From contig CAMDRL010000004.1 of NCBI GenBank assembly GCA_945906835.1, forward strand, positions 1 through 23,308: DNA of 23,308 nt, written 5' to 3'. Of this stretch, positions 1 to 8,475 are shown in pieces (within the stretch, counting starts at the first letter, position 1; every line of letters begins with the position of its first letter). A program made the position numbers and the translations under genes. The notes beneath the pieces are model-generated. The model made no database searches. It saw only the letters and a program-made list of their open reading frames with translations, and was not told the DNA's origin. The stretch is from Rickettsia typhi. Lineage in GTDB: Bacteria; Pseudomonadota; Alphaproteobacteria; Rickettsiales; UBA1997.

Positions 1-1688
1 CAAGTCCAATAAATCACCAACCCAGCAGGAAACGCCGCTAAAACGAAAGTTAAGACATAAGGCATGAACTTTAAAATCTTAGCTTGTGTTGGATCAGAGC
101 TCATTGGGCTTAGTTTTTGTTGAACAATCATGGTAACGCCCATCAAGATTGGCCAAATGCCTATGGTGAAAGCGGCGCTTGGTTGAAATGGTAATAGGCC
201 AAATAAGTTAAAAATTGTAGTTGGATCTGGCGCAGAAAGATCGTGAATCCAGCCATAGAAAGGAGCTTGGCGCATGTCTAATGCCACGAAAAGTACTTTG
301 TAAAGTGAGAAGAAAATTGGAATTTGAACTAAAATTGGCAAGCATCCAGACGCTGGATTAACTTTTTCTTTTTTGTAAAGTTCCATCATTTCACGGTTTA
401 AAGCAACTCTGTCATCTTTAAATTTTGCTTTAATAGCATCAATTTTTGGTTGTAATTTTTTTACTTTGCCAATTGCCAAATAAGATTTATTTGCCATTGG
501 AAACAGTAATAGCTTGATTATAACCGTCATAGCCAAAATTGCTAAACCAAAATTTCCTAAAAATTGGTAAAGAAAATCAAGTACAAAAAAGAAAGGTTTG
601 GTTAAAAAATAAAACCAACCAAAATCAACAGCGCGATCAAAAAGTGGAATGTCAAATTCTTCTGAATATTTATCCAAAAGCTTTACTTTCTTGGCCCCGG
701 CAAAAAGATGATGATCAAAATTCAACTCTTCATTTTGCGCAACTTTATATTCTTGCCCAACAAATTCAGTGTTAAAAATGCTATTATGATTAGCTAAATT
801 ATTGCTGAAATTGCTTTTATAAATAATTTTTTTATCTGGTATGATCGAGCTAAGCCAGTATTTATCAGTGATGCCAAGCCAGCCGCCATCTTTGCCTTCA
901 AAAGATTGGCTTTTTTCTTCAATTAAATCTTTGTAAGTGGTTTCTTGCAAAACACCCGCAAACACGCCAATTGCGCCTTCATGAAGAATGTAATTTGATT
1001 GTTGTAACTCATTTAAAACGCGATTAATTCTGCCGTAAGAAGCTAAAGATATTTCTTTGCCAGAGTTATTCTTTACTGATTGCGTAATGGCAAACATATA
1101 ATCTTTATCAAGGGAAATTTTGATTAAAAATTCAATATTCTGACTATTTTTCCATGATAAAACAACTGGACTTTCTGAAGTAAGTTTTTTGGAATCACTT
1201 TTCCAAATTGTATTTGGTTTTGGCAGTTCCAAAGAGCTGTCAGAGCTGATCCAGCCGAAATCAGCAAAATATCTTTCTTTGCTTTGAGAAGGAGAAAAAA
1301 GTTTAACCTCTTCTTCTTTTTTTGAAGTTACAAAATATTTAGCTAAAGTTAAATCGTCAAAGCGTGCGCCTTCAAGGTAAATAGATCCATGTAGATTTTC
1401 GTTAGAGATTTCTATACGATTTTCTTTGGTTTCAGATAAAATTTCGCCGCGATTTTTAACGGTTAAAATTGCTTCTTCGGTTTTATTTGGTTGCAGATTA
1501 TTTGCGGTTTCGCCTTGAACTGGCTGCGGTTGTGATTCAATGACTTTATTTGAATTTTGCTGTGCTATTAAAATTTTTTGTGCTTCAGCTTTTTTTTCTG
1601 CTTTTGGTTTTTCATAAAACCAAGTCCAGCCAAGTAAAATAATTGCAGAAAATAAAGTAGCTAAAATGATGTTCTTGTTATCTTGCAT
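1..1688 (-). CDS. yidC: Membrane protein insertase YidC (3' end beyond window)
   Basis: YidC inserts and folds inner-membrane proteins, alone or with the Sec translocon. The reading frame opens at the ATG at 1688-1686 and stays open to the window edge, giving 562 codons. The start MQDNKNIILATLFSAIILL is the usual N-terminal membrane anchor. A lysine/glutamine-rich linker follows, then the large periplasmic beta domain (for example GWLGITDKYW), then the conserved insertase core with the hairpin segment around MMELYKKEKVNPASGCLP and the following membrane helices ending near LVIYWT. Only the last helix and basic tail are missing. The gene lies 37 bp downstream of a small gene in the lon operon, so it may be partly co-transcribed. 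In many bacteria yidC sits next to rnpA/rpmH; that block is not seen upstream here. Identification is secure from the core motifs. Confidence 0.96.
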   Translation of the reverse strand, partial: MQDNKNIILATLFSAIILLGWTWFYEKPKAEKKAEAQKILIAQQNSNKVIESQPQPVQGETANNLQPNKTEEAILTVKNRGEILSETKENRIEISNENLHGSIYLEGARFDDLTLAKYFVTSKKEEEVKLFSPSQSKERYFADFGWISSDSSLELPKPNTIWKSDSKKLTSESPVVLSWKNSQNIEFLIKISLDKDYMFAITQSVKNNSGKEISLASYGRINRVLNELQQSNYILHEGAIGVFAGVLQETTYKDLIEEKSQSFEGKDGGWLGITDKYWLSSIIPDKKIIYKSNFSNNLANHNSIFNTEFVGQEYKVAQNEELNFDHHLFAGAKKVKLLDKYSEEFDIPLFDRAVDFGWFYFLTKPFFFVLDFLYQFLGNFGLAILAMTVIIKLLLFPMANKSYLAIGKVKKLQPKIDAIKAKFKDDRVALNREMMELYKKEKVNPASGCLPILVQIPIFFSLYKVLFVALDMRQAPFYGWIHDLSAPDPTTIFNLFGLLPFQPSAAFTIGIWPILMGVTMIVQQKLSPMSSDPTQAKILKFMPYVLTFVLAAFPAGLVIYWT

Positions 1689-1725
1689 TGCGTTTTAGAG
1701 ATTTTTAAGGATTTTTTTAAAGGGA

Positions 1726-2118
1726 TTAATTTGTAAAAAATTTATTTTCTAAATCATGATGAAAATCAGTGATCCAGTGGGAATTATTGCCAGCCTTATA
1801 TTTTTTAATTTTAGCAGAAACTTTGTGAACTAAAATTATATTGCTCGCTATTGGATAAACGCTGTTTGAAGAGGATTTTGCAGAATCTTCTTCAAGTAAA
1901 CAAAAATCAGATTTTTCCAATCCAAATTTTTTTAATTCTTTTTCAAAATCATCAAGCTCACTTTTACAAGCAATTTTCAATTTTTTTACTTCACCATCAA
2001 CCCCAATTACAGGAGAAATACCTTTTTCTTCCAGATCATGAATAAGTTCTCTGATCAGAATTTTATTGCTTTCTTTCATGCCCTCTTCGGCTCTTTTAAG
2101 AACTTCTTCGCTACGCAT
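1726..2118 (-). CDS. Small protein paired with zeta-like kinase (putative antitoxin/partner)
   Basis: This is a 130-residue soluble protein that I do not recognise as a named family. It starts inside the end of the zeta-like gene (8-nt overlap), so the two are translationally linked. The N-terminal 30 residues are charged and probably helical. Residues about 34-47 (SPVIGVDGEVKKL) recall the short 'P-V-x-x-x-DG-K/E-V' segment of small proteins that accompany some COG4185 zeta-like kinases. The C-terminus (YKAGNNSHWITDFHHDLENKFF) has a Y-x-A-G-x-x-S-x-W-x-x-x-F-x-x-D-L pattern that I have the impression of from other small uncharacterised bacterial proteins. There is no signal peptide or membrane segment. 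Position and overlap suggest a binding partner or antitoxin. This is inference: classical zeta antitoxins are encoded upstream of the toxin, not downstream. Confidence 0.6.
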   Translation of the reverse strand: MRSEEVLKRAEEGMKESNKILIRELIHDLEEKGISPVIGVDGEVKKLKIACKSELDDFEKELKKFGLEKSDFCLLEEDSAKSSSNSVYPIASNIILVHKVSAKIKKYKAGNNSHWITDFHHDLENKFFTN

Positions 2119-2692
2119 AAATTTTATTCCACAAATTTTGATTAAGAATAGTTAGCTGATTTTCGCTTTTTTTAGCAATTTCAATTAGCTCAAGTGCGCT
2201 TGCCTCATAGATTATCGCGGTATCAACAATTTCTAAAAAATCTTTTAAATTGGCAAGACCTCTAAAAAATCGACGATGAATTACGGTTGGTTCAATATTA
2301 TGACCACCCTTGCTTACTCTAGTCAAGACTCTTTCTTGTGCAAGTTCATAATTTTCAAGTTTTAAGAAAAATAAATTCACCTTATAACCCATTGATTTTG
2401 CCTTGTGGATGAATTTGATATAAATTTTTGCGGATAGGGTAGTTTCAAGGGCAAAATCCATATTTTGTTCTAAAAGAAACTCCATTCTTTTTAACATTAA
2501 ACGACCAGCTTTTATGGCAGATTCTTCAGGGTTTTCAGGAGATAAAATTTTAGCAATTACATCGGCATTCACAAATTCATTACTTTTTAGAAAATCAGGC
2601 AAAAGTGTGACGCGAGCAAGTGAGCTTTTGCCTGCACCATTTGGCCCTGCGATGATATGAATTTGTTTATTATATTCTTTTTCCCGAGACAT
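2111..2692 (-). CDS. Zeta-toxin-family P-loop kinase (COG4185-like)
   Basis: A 193-residue soluble P-loop protein. The Walker A motif is AGPNGAGKS at residues 15-23. The NAD triplet at 42-44 supplies the aspartate that acts as base in zeta toxins. FALETTLS at 80-87 and the arginine-rich segment HRRFFRGLANL at 139-149 match the zeta/COG4185 pattern. Characterised zeta toxins phosphorylate UDP-N-acetylglucosamine and block cell-wall synthesis; whether this shorter relative does so is unknown. The start codon lies 1 nt after the lon stop, so the gene is almost certainly read with lon. It overlaps the downstream small gene by 8 nt. All visible catalytic elements are intact, so it does not look decayed. 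It could instead be a housekeeping nucleotide or sugar kinase with no toxicity. Confidence 0.82.
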   Translation of the reverse strand: MSREKEYNKQIHIIAGPNGAGKSSLARVTLLPDFLKSNEFVNADVIAKILSPENPEESAIKAGRLMLKRMEFLLEQNMDFALETTLSAKIYIKFIHKAKSMGYKVNLFFLKLENYELAQERVLTRVSKGGHNIEPTVIHRRFFRGLANLKDFLEIVDTAIIYEASALELIEIAKKSENQLTILNQNLWNKIYA

Positions 2693-2693
2693 T

Positions 2694-5033
2694 TTAGTTT
2701 TTGGTTTTTACTAAACACTCTTTCAAAGCTTCAGAAACTGTCTTTATTGGCTTAATTGTAAGTTGATCCAAAACTTCTTTTGGCATGTCGGCAAGATTTT
2801 TTCTATTACTTTCAGGAATTAAAACTATTTTAATTCCACCCCGAAGTGCTGCCAATAGCTTCTCTTTCAATCCTCCAATTTCTAAAACTTTGCCAGTTAA
2901 AGTAATTTCTCCTGTCATGGCAATATCTTTTCTTACTGGAAGCCCAGTAATGGAAGAAACTAAAGCTACGCAAATAGCTACGCCAGCAGAAGGTCCATCT
3001 TTTGGAGTGGCGCCTTCAGGAACATGAATGTGAAAATCATATTTGCTAAATTTTTTTGCATCAATTTTATATTTATCGGCAATAGATCTGGTATAGCTTA
3101 AAGCGGCATGAGCTGATTCTTTCATCACATCGCCCAATTTTCCAGTGGTTTGAATTTTACCGCTGCCTTCAAATTTTAATGCTTCAATATCAAGTAAATC
3201 GCCTCCAAAATCAGTGTAAGCAAGTCCAGTTGTAACTCCAACTAAATTAGTTTCTTTGGCAATTCCAAAATTATGTTTAGCAACTCCAGCAAATTTCTGA
3301 ATATTTGCTTTGGTAAAATGTAAAGAATTGGATTTTTTTGTCACAATTTCTTTAGCGGTTTTGCGCGCTAAATTAGCCAGTTCACGATTTAAATTTCTAA
3401 CGCCAGCTTCAAAAGTATATTGTCTGATTAAAACTAAAATTGCTTCATCGGAAATAGAAAATTCTTTATCGCTCAAGCCATTTTCTTCAAGTTGTTTTTT
3501 GATCAAATGTTTTTTAGCAATTTGTAATTTTTCATTTTCAGTATAGCCAGCAAGTTTAATGATTTCCATGCGATCACGAAGTGGAACTGGAATACTGGCA
3601 AGACTGTTGGCTGTAGCAACAAACATTACTTGTGAAAGATCATAATCAACTTCCAAATAATGATCAGAAAAAATAGAATTTTGTTCAGGATCTAAAACTT
3701 CCAAAAGTGCCGCAGAAGGATCTCCACGAAAATCATGGGACATTTTATCAATCTCATCAAGCAACATTAAAGGATTAACGGTTTTAGCTTTTTTCATTGA
3801 TTGAATAATGCGTCCAGGCATTGATCCGATGTAAGTTCTTCTATGTCCACGAATTTCAGATTCATCACGCACGCCACCTAAAGAAACTTTAACATATTTG
3901 CGATTTAGTGAATCAGCAATTGATTTGGCAAGCGATGTTTTTCCAACTCCCGGAGAGCCAACTAAACATAAAATTGGACCACGCATAGCTTTGGTTTTTA
4001 TCTGCACTGCGATGAATTCCAAAATACGATCTTTAACTTTGTCTAAAGCAAAATGATTTTGATCTAAAATTTTGTGAGCCTTATCTAGATTATTGCTAGG
4101 CTTGGTTTTTTCGCTCCAAGGAATAGTTACAATCCAATCGAGATAATTACGCACCACTCCAGATTCTGATGAAAAAGGATTCATTTTTTCAAGTTTGGCA
4201 ATTTCAACTTTGCACTTTTTGGCAACTTCTTCAGGTAGTTTTAATTTAGCAATTTTTGCAGATAATTCCTTAATTTCACTTTCTTCATCTTGCCCTAATT
4301 CTTTTCTAATATTTTTTAATTGCTCGTTTAGATATAGGTCTTTATTCGCTTTGGCAATTTTATCTTGAATTGATTTATTGATACGAATTTCTGATTGAAC
4401 AATTTCAATTTCGGTTTTTAACACTTCAAAAACTTTATAAAGTTTTTTGGTTAAGTTATTTTCTTCAAGAATTTTCTGTTTATCAGAACTCTTGCTGTTT
4501 AAGTGAGCAGCAATTATGTGAGCAATATCGTAAGGTGATCCAACTTTAACTAAAGAGGCTAAAGTTTCAGAAGAAATTCTTTTGTTAAAAGCGGCATATT
4601 TACTAAAATTTTCAATGCAGCCCTTGATTAAGCCAAGAACTTCTTTGCCATTTTTGGCATCAGGAATAAATTTCTCATCTTGTATAATATTAACTTCGCA
4701 GGTGAAATAATTTTGTGAGTTGGAAGTGCTTTTTATTTCTGCTCTAAATAATCCTTGAATAATGACTTTAAGGGTTCCATCAACTGTTTTGATGGATTCT
4801 ATTATTTTGCAAATTACACCTGTTTTATAAATATTTTTTTCTTCAAAATCATCAAGATCGGGGTTAGTTTGCAGAACTACAAAAATATGTGCGCCTAAAC
4901 GCTTAGCTTCCTCAACTCCATTAATTGATTTTTCACGACCGACTAAAATTGTTGTGGTCATTTGAGGAAAAACCACTGAATCTCGCAAAGGTATGGCGCA
5001 AAGAATTTGTGGTTTTATTTCTTGTATTGTCAT
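2694..5033 (-). CDS. lon: ATP-dependent protease Lon
   Basis: Lon is a cytoplasmic AAA+ serine protease that degrades misfolded proteins and short-lived regulators, including many antitoxins. At 779 residues it has the usual length. The N-terminal substrate-binding LON domain starts with ILCAIPLRDSVVFPQM. A coiled region follows, then the AAA+ module with Walker A GSPGVGKT at 359-366 and Walker B LMLLDEID ending at 429. The C-terminal protease domain contains PKDGPSAG with the nucleophile Ser682 and GGLKEK with the catalytic Lys725, at the same 43-residue spacing as in E. coli. The gene is divergent from rmuC across a 66-bp spacer and is the first gene of a tight run with the zeta-like kinase, its partner and probably yidC. 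It appears fully functional. No clear heat-shock promoter could be assigned. Confidence 0.97.
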   Translation of the reverse strand: MTIQEIKPQILCAIPLRDSVVFPQMTTTILVGREKSINGVEEAKRLGAHIFVVLQTNPDLDDFEEKNIYKTGVICKIIESIKTVDGTLKVIIQGLFRAEIKSTSNSQNYFTCEVNIIQDEKFIPDAKNGKEVLGLIKGCIENFSKYAAFNKRISSETLASLVKVGSPYDIAHIIAAHLNSKSSDKQKILEENNLTKKLYKVFEVLKTEIEIVQSEIRINKSIQDKIAKANKDLYLNEQLKNIRKELGQDEESEIKELSAKIAKLKLPEEVAKKCKVEIAKLEKMNPFSSESGVVRNYLDWIVTIPWSEKTKPSNNLDKAHKILDQNHFALDKVKDRILEFIAVQIKTKAMRGPILCLVGSPGVGKTSLAKSIADSLNRKYVKVSLGGVRDESEIRGHRRTYIGSMPGRIIQSMKKAKTVNPLMLLDEIDKMSHDFRGDPSAALLEVLDPEQNSIFSDHYLEVDYDLSQVMFVATANSLASIPVPLRDRMEIIKLAGYTENEKLQIAKKHLIKKQLEENGLSDKEFSISDEAILVLIRQYTFEAGVRNLNRELANLARKTAKEIVTKKSNSLHFTKANIQKFAGVAKHNFGIAKETNLVGVTTGLAYTDFGGDLLDIEALKFEGSGKIQTTGKLGDVMKESAHAALSYTRSIADKYKIDAKKFSKYDFHIHVPEGATPKDGPSAGVAICVALVSSITGLPVRKDIAMTGEITLTGKVLEIGGLKEKLLAALRGGIKIVLIPESNRKNLADMPKEVLDQLTIKPIKTVSEALKECLVKTKN

Positions 5034-5099
5034 GTTTAAAGTGGGTTAATGTATTTATTCAGAAGTAATGCCGAATGCTTTTATAATAAACTAATAAAT

Positions 5100-6503
5100 A
5101 TGGAAATAATTCTAACAGTAATATCTCTAGTTCTAGTCGCAACTAGTATCTTTTTTTTTAGATCGAATAAAAATTTGCAAAATCTGCAATCAGAAAATTT
5201 AGTTTCTGATGAGAGATTTAAAAATCTTCTTGCTCAGTTACAAGAGCAAAATAAAAAATTTGAGCTTTTGTTGGAAGAAAATCGTCAATTAAGTTCTTTC
5301 AAAGGCAAATATGAACATGCACAAAGTGAGATAAATTTTTTACGAGAAGAGAAAAATAAATTAGCTGAAGAAAGCAATGTTTTGCGTCATAAAATTTTAG
5401 AATTTGAAAAGCGTAATGAACTTTTGAAGCAAACAGCGCAAGAGTTACAGAATCAAAAAGATGAATGGAATAAGAATAAAGAAACTATGTTATTTCAACT
5501 TTCAGAAGAGTTGATTAAGAAAAATAACGAGCAGCAAAATTTACTTAGCATCAATCAGCAGGAGAATATCAAAAAAATTACTGAAAATTTATTTAAAGAT
5601 TTTGAAAGCGTAACCGCAAAAGTTATGGCTTTAAAAGATGAAGTAAAAAAATCTGCTGATGAAAGCGCTTCAGTTAAAAACGCTTTATTAAGTCCAGGAT
5701 CTTCTGGTAGAACGGCTGAAATTACTCTTGAAAATATTTTAAAAAGTTCGGGATTGAAAGAAAAATCTAGCCTTGAATCTGCTGGAGATTATGTATTGCA
5801 ATCACATTTTGGCAGCGCAATTAACGGCGACAATCCCGAATCTAAAAGACCAGATGCAATTTTATTTTTCCCAAACGATCAAATTGCAGTCATTGATAGC
5901 AAATCTTCTCCCCATTTTTTAGAGCTTGAACAAGTAAGAAAAATTGGCGATTTAGAGCAAGAGAAAATAATTTTGGGTAAAATAAAAGATAGTTTCAAAA
6001 GGCATTTGGAAAGCTTGTGCAGAAAGGATTACACCAAGTTTTTATTTGAAGAATTGCGCAGTAAAAATCAGTCAGATTATAAAATTTTTATTGTGATGTT
6101 TTTGCAAACAGAAAAAATGTTGGAGATTATTAGAGAGATTGACGGAAGCTTTGAACAAAAGGCTTTAGAGCGCGGAGTTATCTTGGCAACTCCAATTGGT
6201 TTAATTAATTTTTTATCACAAGCGCGTTTTGTAATTGATCGCATTAAGCAAGATAAAAATATTGAGAATTTGAAGATTGAAGTGATGAAATTGCTTGATG
6301 GCGTGGCTTTGGTGTTTAAAGAGTCAAAAGAGGTTGGCAAGTCTTTGAATAAAGCTTTGTCGTCTTATGGAAAGTTGACTAAAAATCTTAATCGCGGTGT
6401 TTATTCGGCAATAAAAAATATTTCTGAATTAGGAATTGAGGGGAAGAAATCTTCTGATTTAAAGCTGTTGGAAGAGTATGATTTGAAGGATGATGATGAA
6501 TAG
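5100..6503 (+). CDS. rmuC: RmuC-family DNA recombination protein
   Basis: RmuC proteins are membrane-anchored, coiled-coil proteins with a nuclease-like C-terminal domain; in E. coli RmuC limits recombination at inverted repeats. I chose the ATG at 5100 because it places a single transmembrane segment (MEIILTVISLVLVATSIFFF) at the N-terminus. The longer frame from the ATG at 5049 would add 17 unremarkable residues. From this start the protein has 467 residues. A long heptad-rich coiled coil follows (roughly residues 30-160), then the RmuC domain with RPDAILFFPN, VIDSKSS and the later block FIVMFLQTEKML. The C-terminal half is diverged from gammaproteobacterial RmuC but keeps the order of motifs. 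It is divergent from lon and tail to tail with rodA, 5 bp between the stops. The short spacer to lon must hold both promoters. Confidence 0.85.
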   Translation: MEIILTVISLVLVATSIFFFRSNKNLQNLQSENLVSDERFKNLLAQLQEQNKKFELLLEENRQLSSFKGKYEHAQSEINFLREEKNKLAEESNVLRHKILEFEKRNELLKQTAQELQNQKDEWNKNKETMLFQLSEELIKKNNEQQNLLSINQQENIKKITENLFKDFESVTAKVMALKDEVKKSADESASVKNALLSPGSSGRTAEITLENILKSSGLKEKSSLESAGDYVLQSHFGSAINGDNPESKRPDAILFFPNDQIAVIDSKSSPHFLELEQVRKIGDLEQEKIILGKIKDSFKRHLESLCRKDYTKFLFEELRSKNQSDYKIFIVMFLQTEKMLEIIREIDGSFEQKALERGVILATPIGLINFLSQARFVIDRIKQDKNIENLKIEVMKLLDGVALVFKESKEVGKSLNKALSSYGKLTKNLNRGVYSAIKNISELGIEGKKSSDLKLLEEYDLKDDDE

Positions 6504-6508
6504 TTAAC

Positions 6509-7636
6509 TTACTTCATCTTAAAATCAAAATTCTTATTCAAATCTACATTTAAAACCAATCCAAATCCAATCAACATTGATGCAGTAATTGTTCCACCAT
6601 AAGATATCAAAGGAAGTGGCGCACCCACAACAGGAAGTAACCCTGTCACCATTCCAATATTTACAAACATGTGAACGAAGAAAATATTAACAATTCCCAT
6701 AGTTAATAAACGACCATATTGATGGCGAGTTGACATGGCGATATATATACCAATACCAATGATTACGCTGTAAACTGCAATTGTAAATACGCTGCCAATG
6801 AAGCCCAATTCTTCTGAAAGCATAGTAAAAATAAAGTCGGTTTGTTTTTCAGGTAAGAAATTTAATTGTCCTTGAGTGCCGTTCAAATAGCCTTTTCCAG
6901 TGATTCCGCCAGAGCCAATGGCGATTTTAGATTGAATGATATTATAGCCGCTTCCCAAAGGATCATTATTAGGATTCAGAAAAGTCAAAATGCGTTGTTT
7001 CTGATAATCATATAAAACAAAAATCCATAAAAATGGAACTGCTATTAATCCTGCAGTTCCCACCAAAGCAAATTTCCAAATTTTTACACCTGCTAAAAAT
7101 AAAACCGACACCCCCACTAAAGCCAGAATTGCTGCGGTTCCCAGATCTGGTTGTACGAATATAAAAAATACGGGCACTGCTATCATCAAAATTGGGACAA
7201 TTAAAAATTTTATTTTACCAATTTTATCAGCTTCGATATTGTAAAAATAACGAGCTAAAGCAAAGACGGTGCAAATTTTCATAATCTCTGAAGGCTGAAT
7301 TGTCAGTGGCCCAAGTCGAAACCATCTAGTTGCGCCCATGGCATTATGACCCATGACATCAACAGTAATAACCATTGCCAAGGCAATAGCATAAAATAAA
7401 TAAGATAATCTAAACCAGATTTTTATATCGGTAATTGCAATAAAAATCATCACAACAAAGAATATGCTGAAAAAGGCTAATTGTTTTATAAGCCAAGGTT
7501 TAAAACTGCTGCCACCAGCGGAATATAACATTAAAAATCCAATAGAAGACAAAACTGTGATCATAAAAACTAACAACCAATTCAGTTGTTCTAGTTTTTC
7601 TGACATAGAAATTTTTTCTTGATCGCTAAATGGCAT
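6509..7636 (-). CDS. rodA: Rod-shape peptidoglycan glycosyltransferase RodA (MrdB)
   Basis: RodA is the SEDS-family glycosyltransferase that polymerises lipid II for lateral wall growth together with PBP2. The protein has 375 residues, many hydrophobic helices and the SEDS hallmarks: FVQPDLGTAAILALVG in the middle, then GYNIIQSKIAIGSGG, the NFLPEKQTDFIFTMLSEELGF loop and a C-terminal PLISYGG segment. The start at 7636 (MPFSDQEKIS) is used here. An internal ATG ten codons later (MSEKLEQLNW) is a plausible alternative because it lies closer to the first helix. The usual partner mrdA (PBP2) is not in the window. Presence of RodA implies the organism builds at least some peptidoglycan, which bears on what a zeta-like kinase could target. 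The gene converges on rmuC and diverges from virB8. Confidence 0.93.
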   Translation of the reverse strand: MPFSDQEKISMSEKLEQLNWLLVFMITVLSSIGFLMLYSAGGSSFKPWLIKQLAFFSIFFVVMIFIAITDIKIWFRLSYLFYAIALAMVITVDVMGHNAMGATRWFRLGPLTIQPSEIMKICTVFALARYFYNIEADKIGKIKFLIVPILMIAVPVFFIFVQPDLGTAAILALVGVSVLFLAGVKIWKFALVGTAGLIAVPFLWIFVLYDYQKQRILTFLNPNNDPLGSGYNIIQSKIAIGSGGITGKGYLNGTQGQLNFLPEKQTDFIFTMLSEELGFIGSVFTIAVYSVIIGIGIYIAMSTRHQYGRLLTMGIVNIFFVHMFVNIGMVTGLLPVVGAPLPLISYGGTITASMLIGFGLVLNVDLNKNFDFKMK

Positions 7637-7689
7637 TGCTAAAATTTAATATATAAAAAGCTTGTCAAAGCAGGAAGGCAGGCGCATTA

Positions 7690-7720
7690 AAACATCTTGA
7701 TATTATTAATCAAGATGTTT
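7690..7720. promoter_or_regulatory. Perfect inverted repeat in the rodA-virB8 divergent spacer
   Basis: Two arms, 7690-7701 (AAACATCTTGAT) and 7709-7720 (ATCAAGATGTTT), are exact reverse complements over 12 bp and enclose a 7-nt AT-only loop. The repeat lies between two genes transcribed away from each other, so a terminator is not expected for either. Its place suits an operator or other protein-binding palindrome controlling virB8-virB9, rodA or both. It could also be a small non-coding RNA hairpin or the remnant of a palindromic repeat. The sequence shows the symmetry; the regulatory role is inference. Confidence 0.5.
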
Positions 7721-7782
7721 ACTTTGCGTAAAATAAATCTAAAAAAATGATGTAAAAATTGCTAATAAATTTTTTCTAAAGC

Positions 7783-8442
7783 ATGCCAGAAGCAGAGAAA
7801 CCAAATAAAAAAAATAAGCTAAAAATTAAAAGTTGGTATTCAAATCGCTATCAAATCGTTGTGGTGCAAAGAAATATACTTTTTCTTTTGACATTAATTT
7901 CGATGATTTCAGTTGCTGTTGCAGTAATTTTCGTTAAAAATCTTATGGAATCAAAGTCTTTAGAGCCTTATGTGATAGAGGTTGAAGAGAAGACTGGGGT
8001 TGCTACAATTGTTGATCAATTAACATCGCAAAATTTTACTGGCGATCAAATGGTTCGTAAATATTTTATCAATCAGTTCATTCACGCTGCCAGTGGATAT
8101 GATCCAAAGACTTATAAATTGGATGTTGATAAGGTAAGATTATTTTCAGCTCCAGGAGTATATGCTGATTTTCGTAATCGTATTCGAGCTAAAGATTTAG
8201 GCGTTGATTCAAAAATTGGCGTGAGAATAAAATCAATTCAATTCCCCGATAATAACACTGCACAAATTCGTATATTCAAACAATTAGAAAATCCTATCGC
8301 CAAGCCAGAAACAAAGGATGAAGTTATTACTATGACTTTTTATTTTACCAACGTGAATATAACCATGGAAGAAAGGTTAATTAATCCTCTTGGATTTCAA
8401 GTTAGTAAATATCTAATTGCAGAAGAGGTTTTCCAATATTAA
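7783..8442 (+). CDS. virB8: Type IV secretion inner-membrane protein VirB8
   Basis: VirB8 is a bitopic inner-membrane assembly factor of P-type type IV secretion systems, with a short cytoplasmic N-terminus, one membrane helix and a periplasmic NTF2-like domain. The 219-residue protein fits this: a basic N-terminus (about 1-30), a helix around residues 31-51 (ILFLLTLISMISVAVAVIF), then a periplasmic domain ending with the family signature NPLGFQVSKY at 201-210. Length is normal for the family. It stands 33 bp upstream of virB9 and is probably co-transcribed with it. No virB10, virB11 or virD4 follows, because a convergent gene begins right after virB9. In Rickettsiales the rvh system is split into islets with duplicated VirB8 and VirB9, so this is probably one such islet (rvhB8-type). 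It may be the second copy rather than the core one. Confidence 0.93.
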   Translation: MPEAEKPNKKNKLKIKSWYSNRYQIVVVQRNILFLLTLISMISVAVAVIFVKNLMESKSLEPYVIEVEEKTGVATIVDQLTSQNFTGDQMVRKYFINQFIHAASGYDPKTYKLDVDKVRLFSAPGVYADFRNRIRAKDLGVDSKIGVRIKSIQFPDNNTAQIRIFKQLENPIAKPETKDEVITMTFYFTNVNITMEERLINPLGFQVSKYLIAEEVFQY

Positions 8443-8475
8443 CCTTCAAAATCTGTTAACAAATTTATAATTTTA

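Noticed and set aside
539..775. Open frame of 78 codons on the + strand
   Set aside because: It lies antisense to the well-supported yidC gene and has no recognisable protein features.
5049..5099. Longer N-terminus for RmuC from ATG 5049
   Set aside because: The added 17 residues are not hydrophobic and would push the membrane anchor inward; ATG 5100 fits the family better, though the longer form is not excluded.
7690..7720. Reading the rodA-virB8 hairpin as a transcription terminator
   Set aside because: Both neighbours are transcribed away from it, the stem is AT-rich and no long T-run follows.
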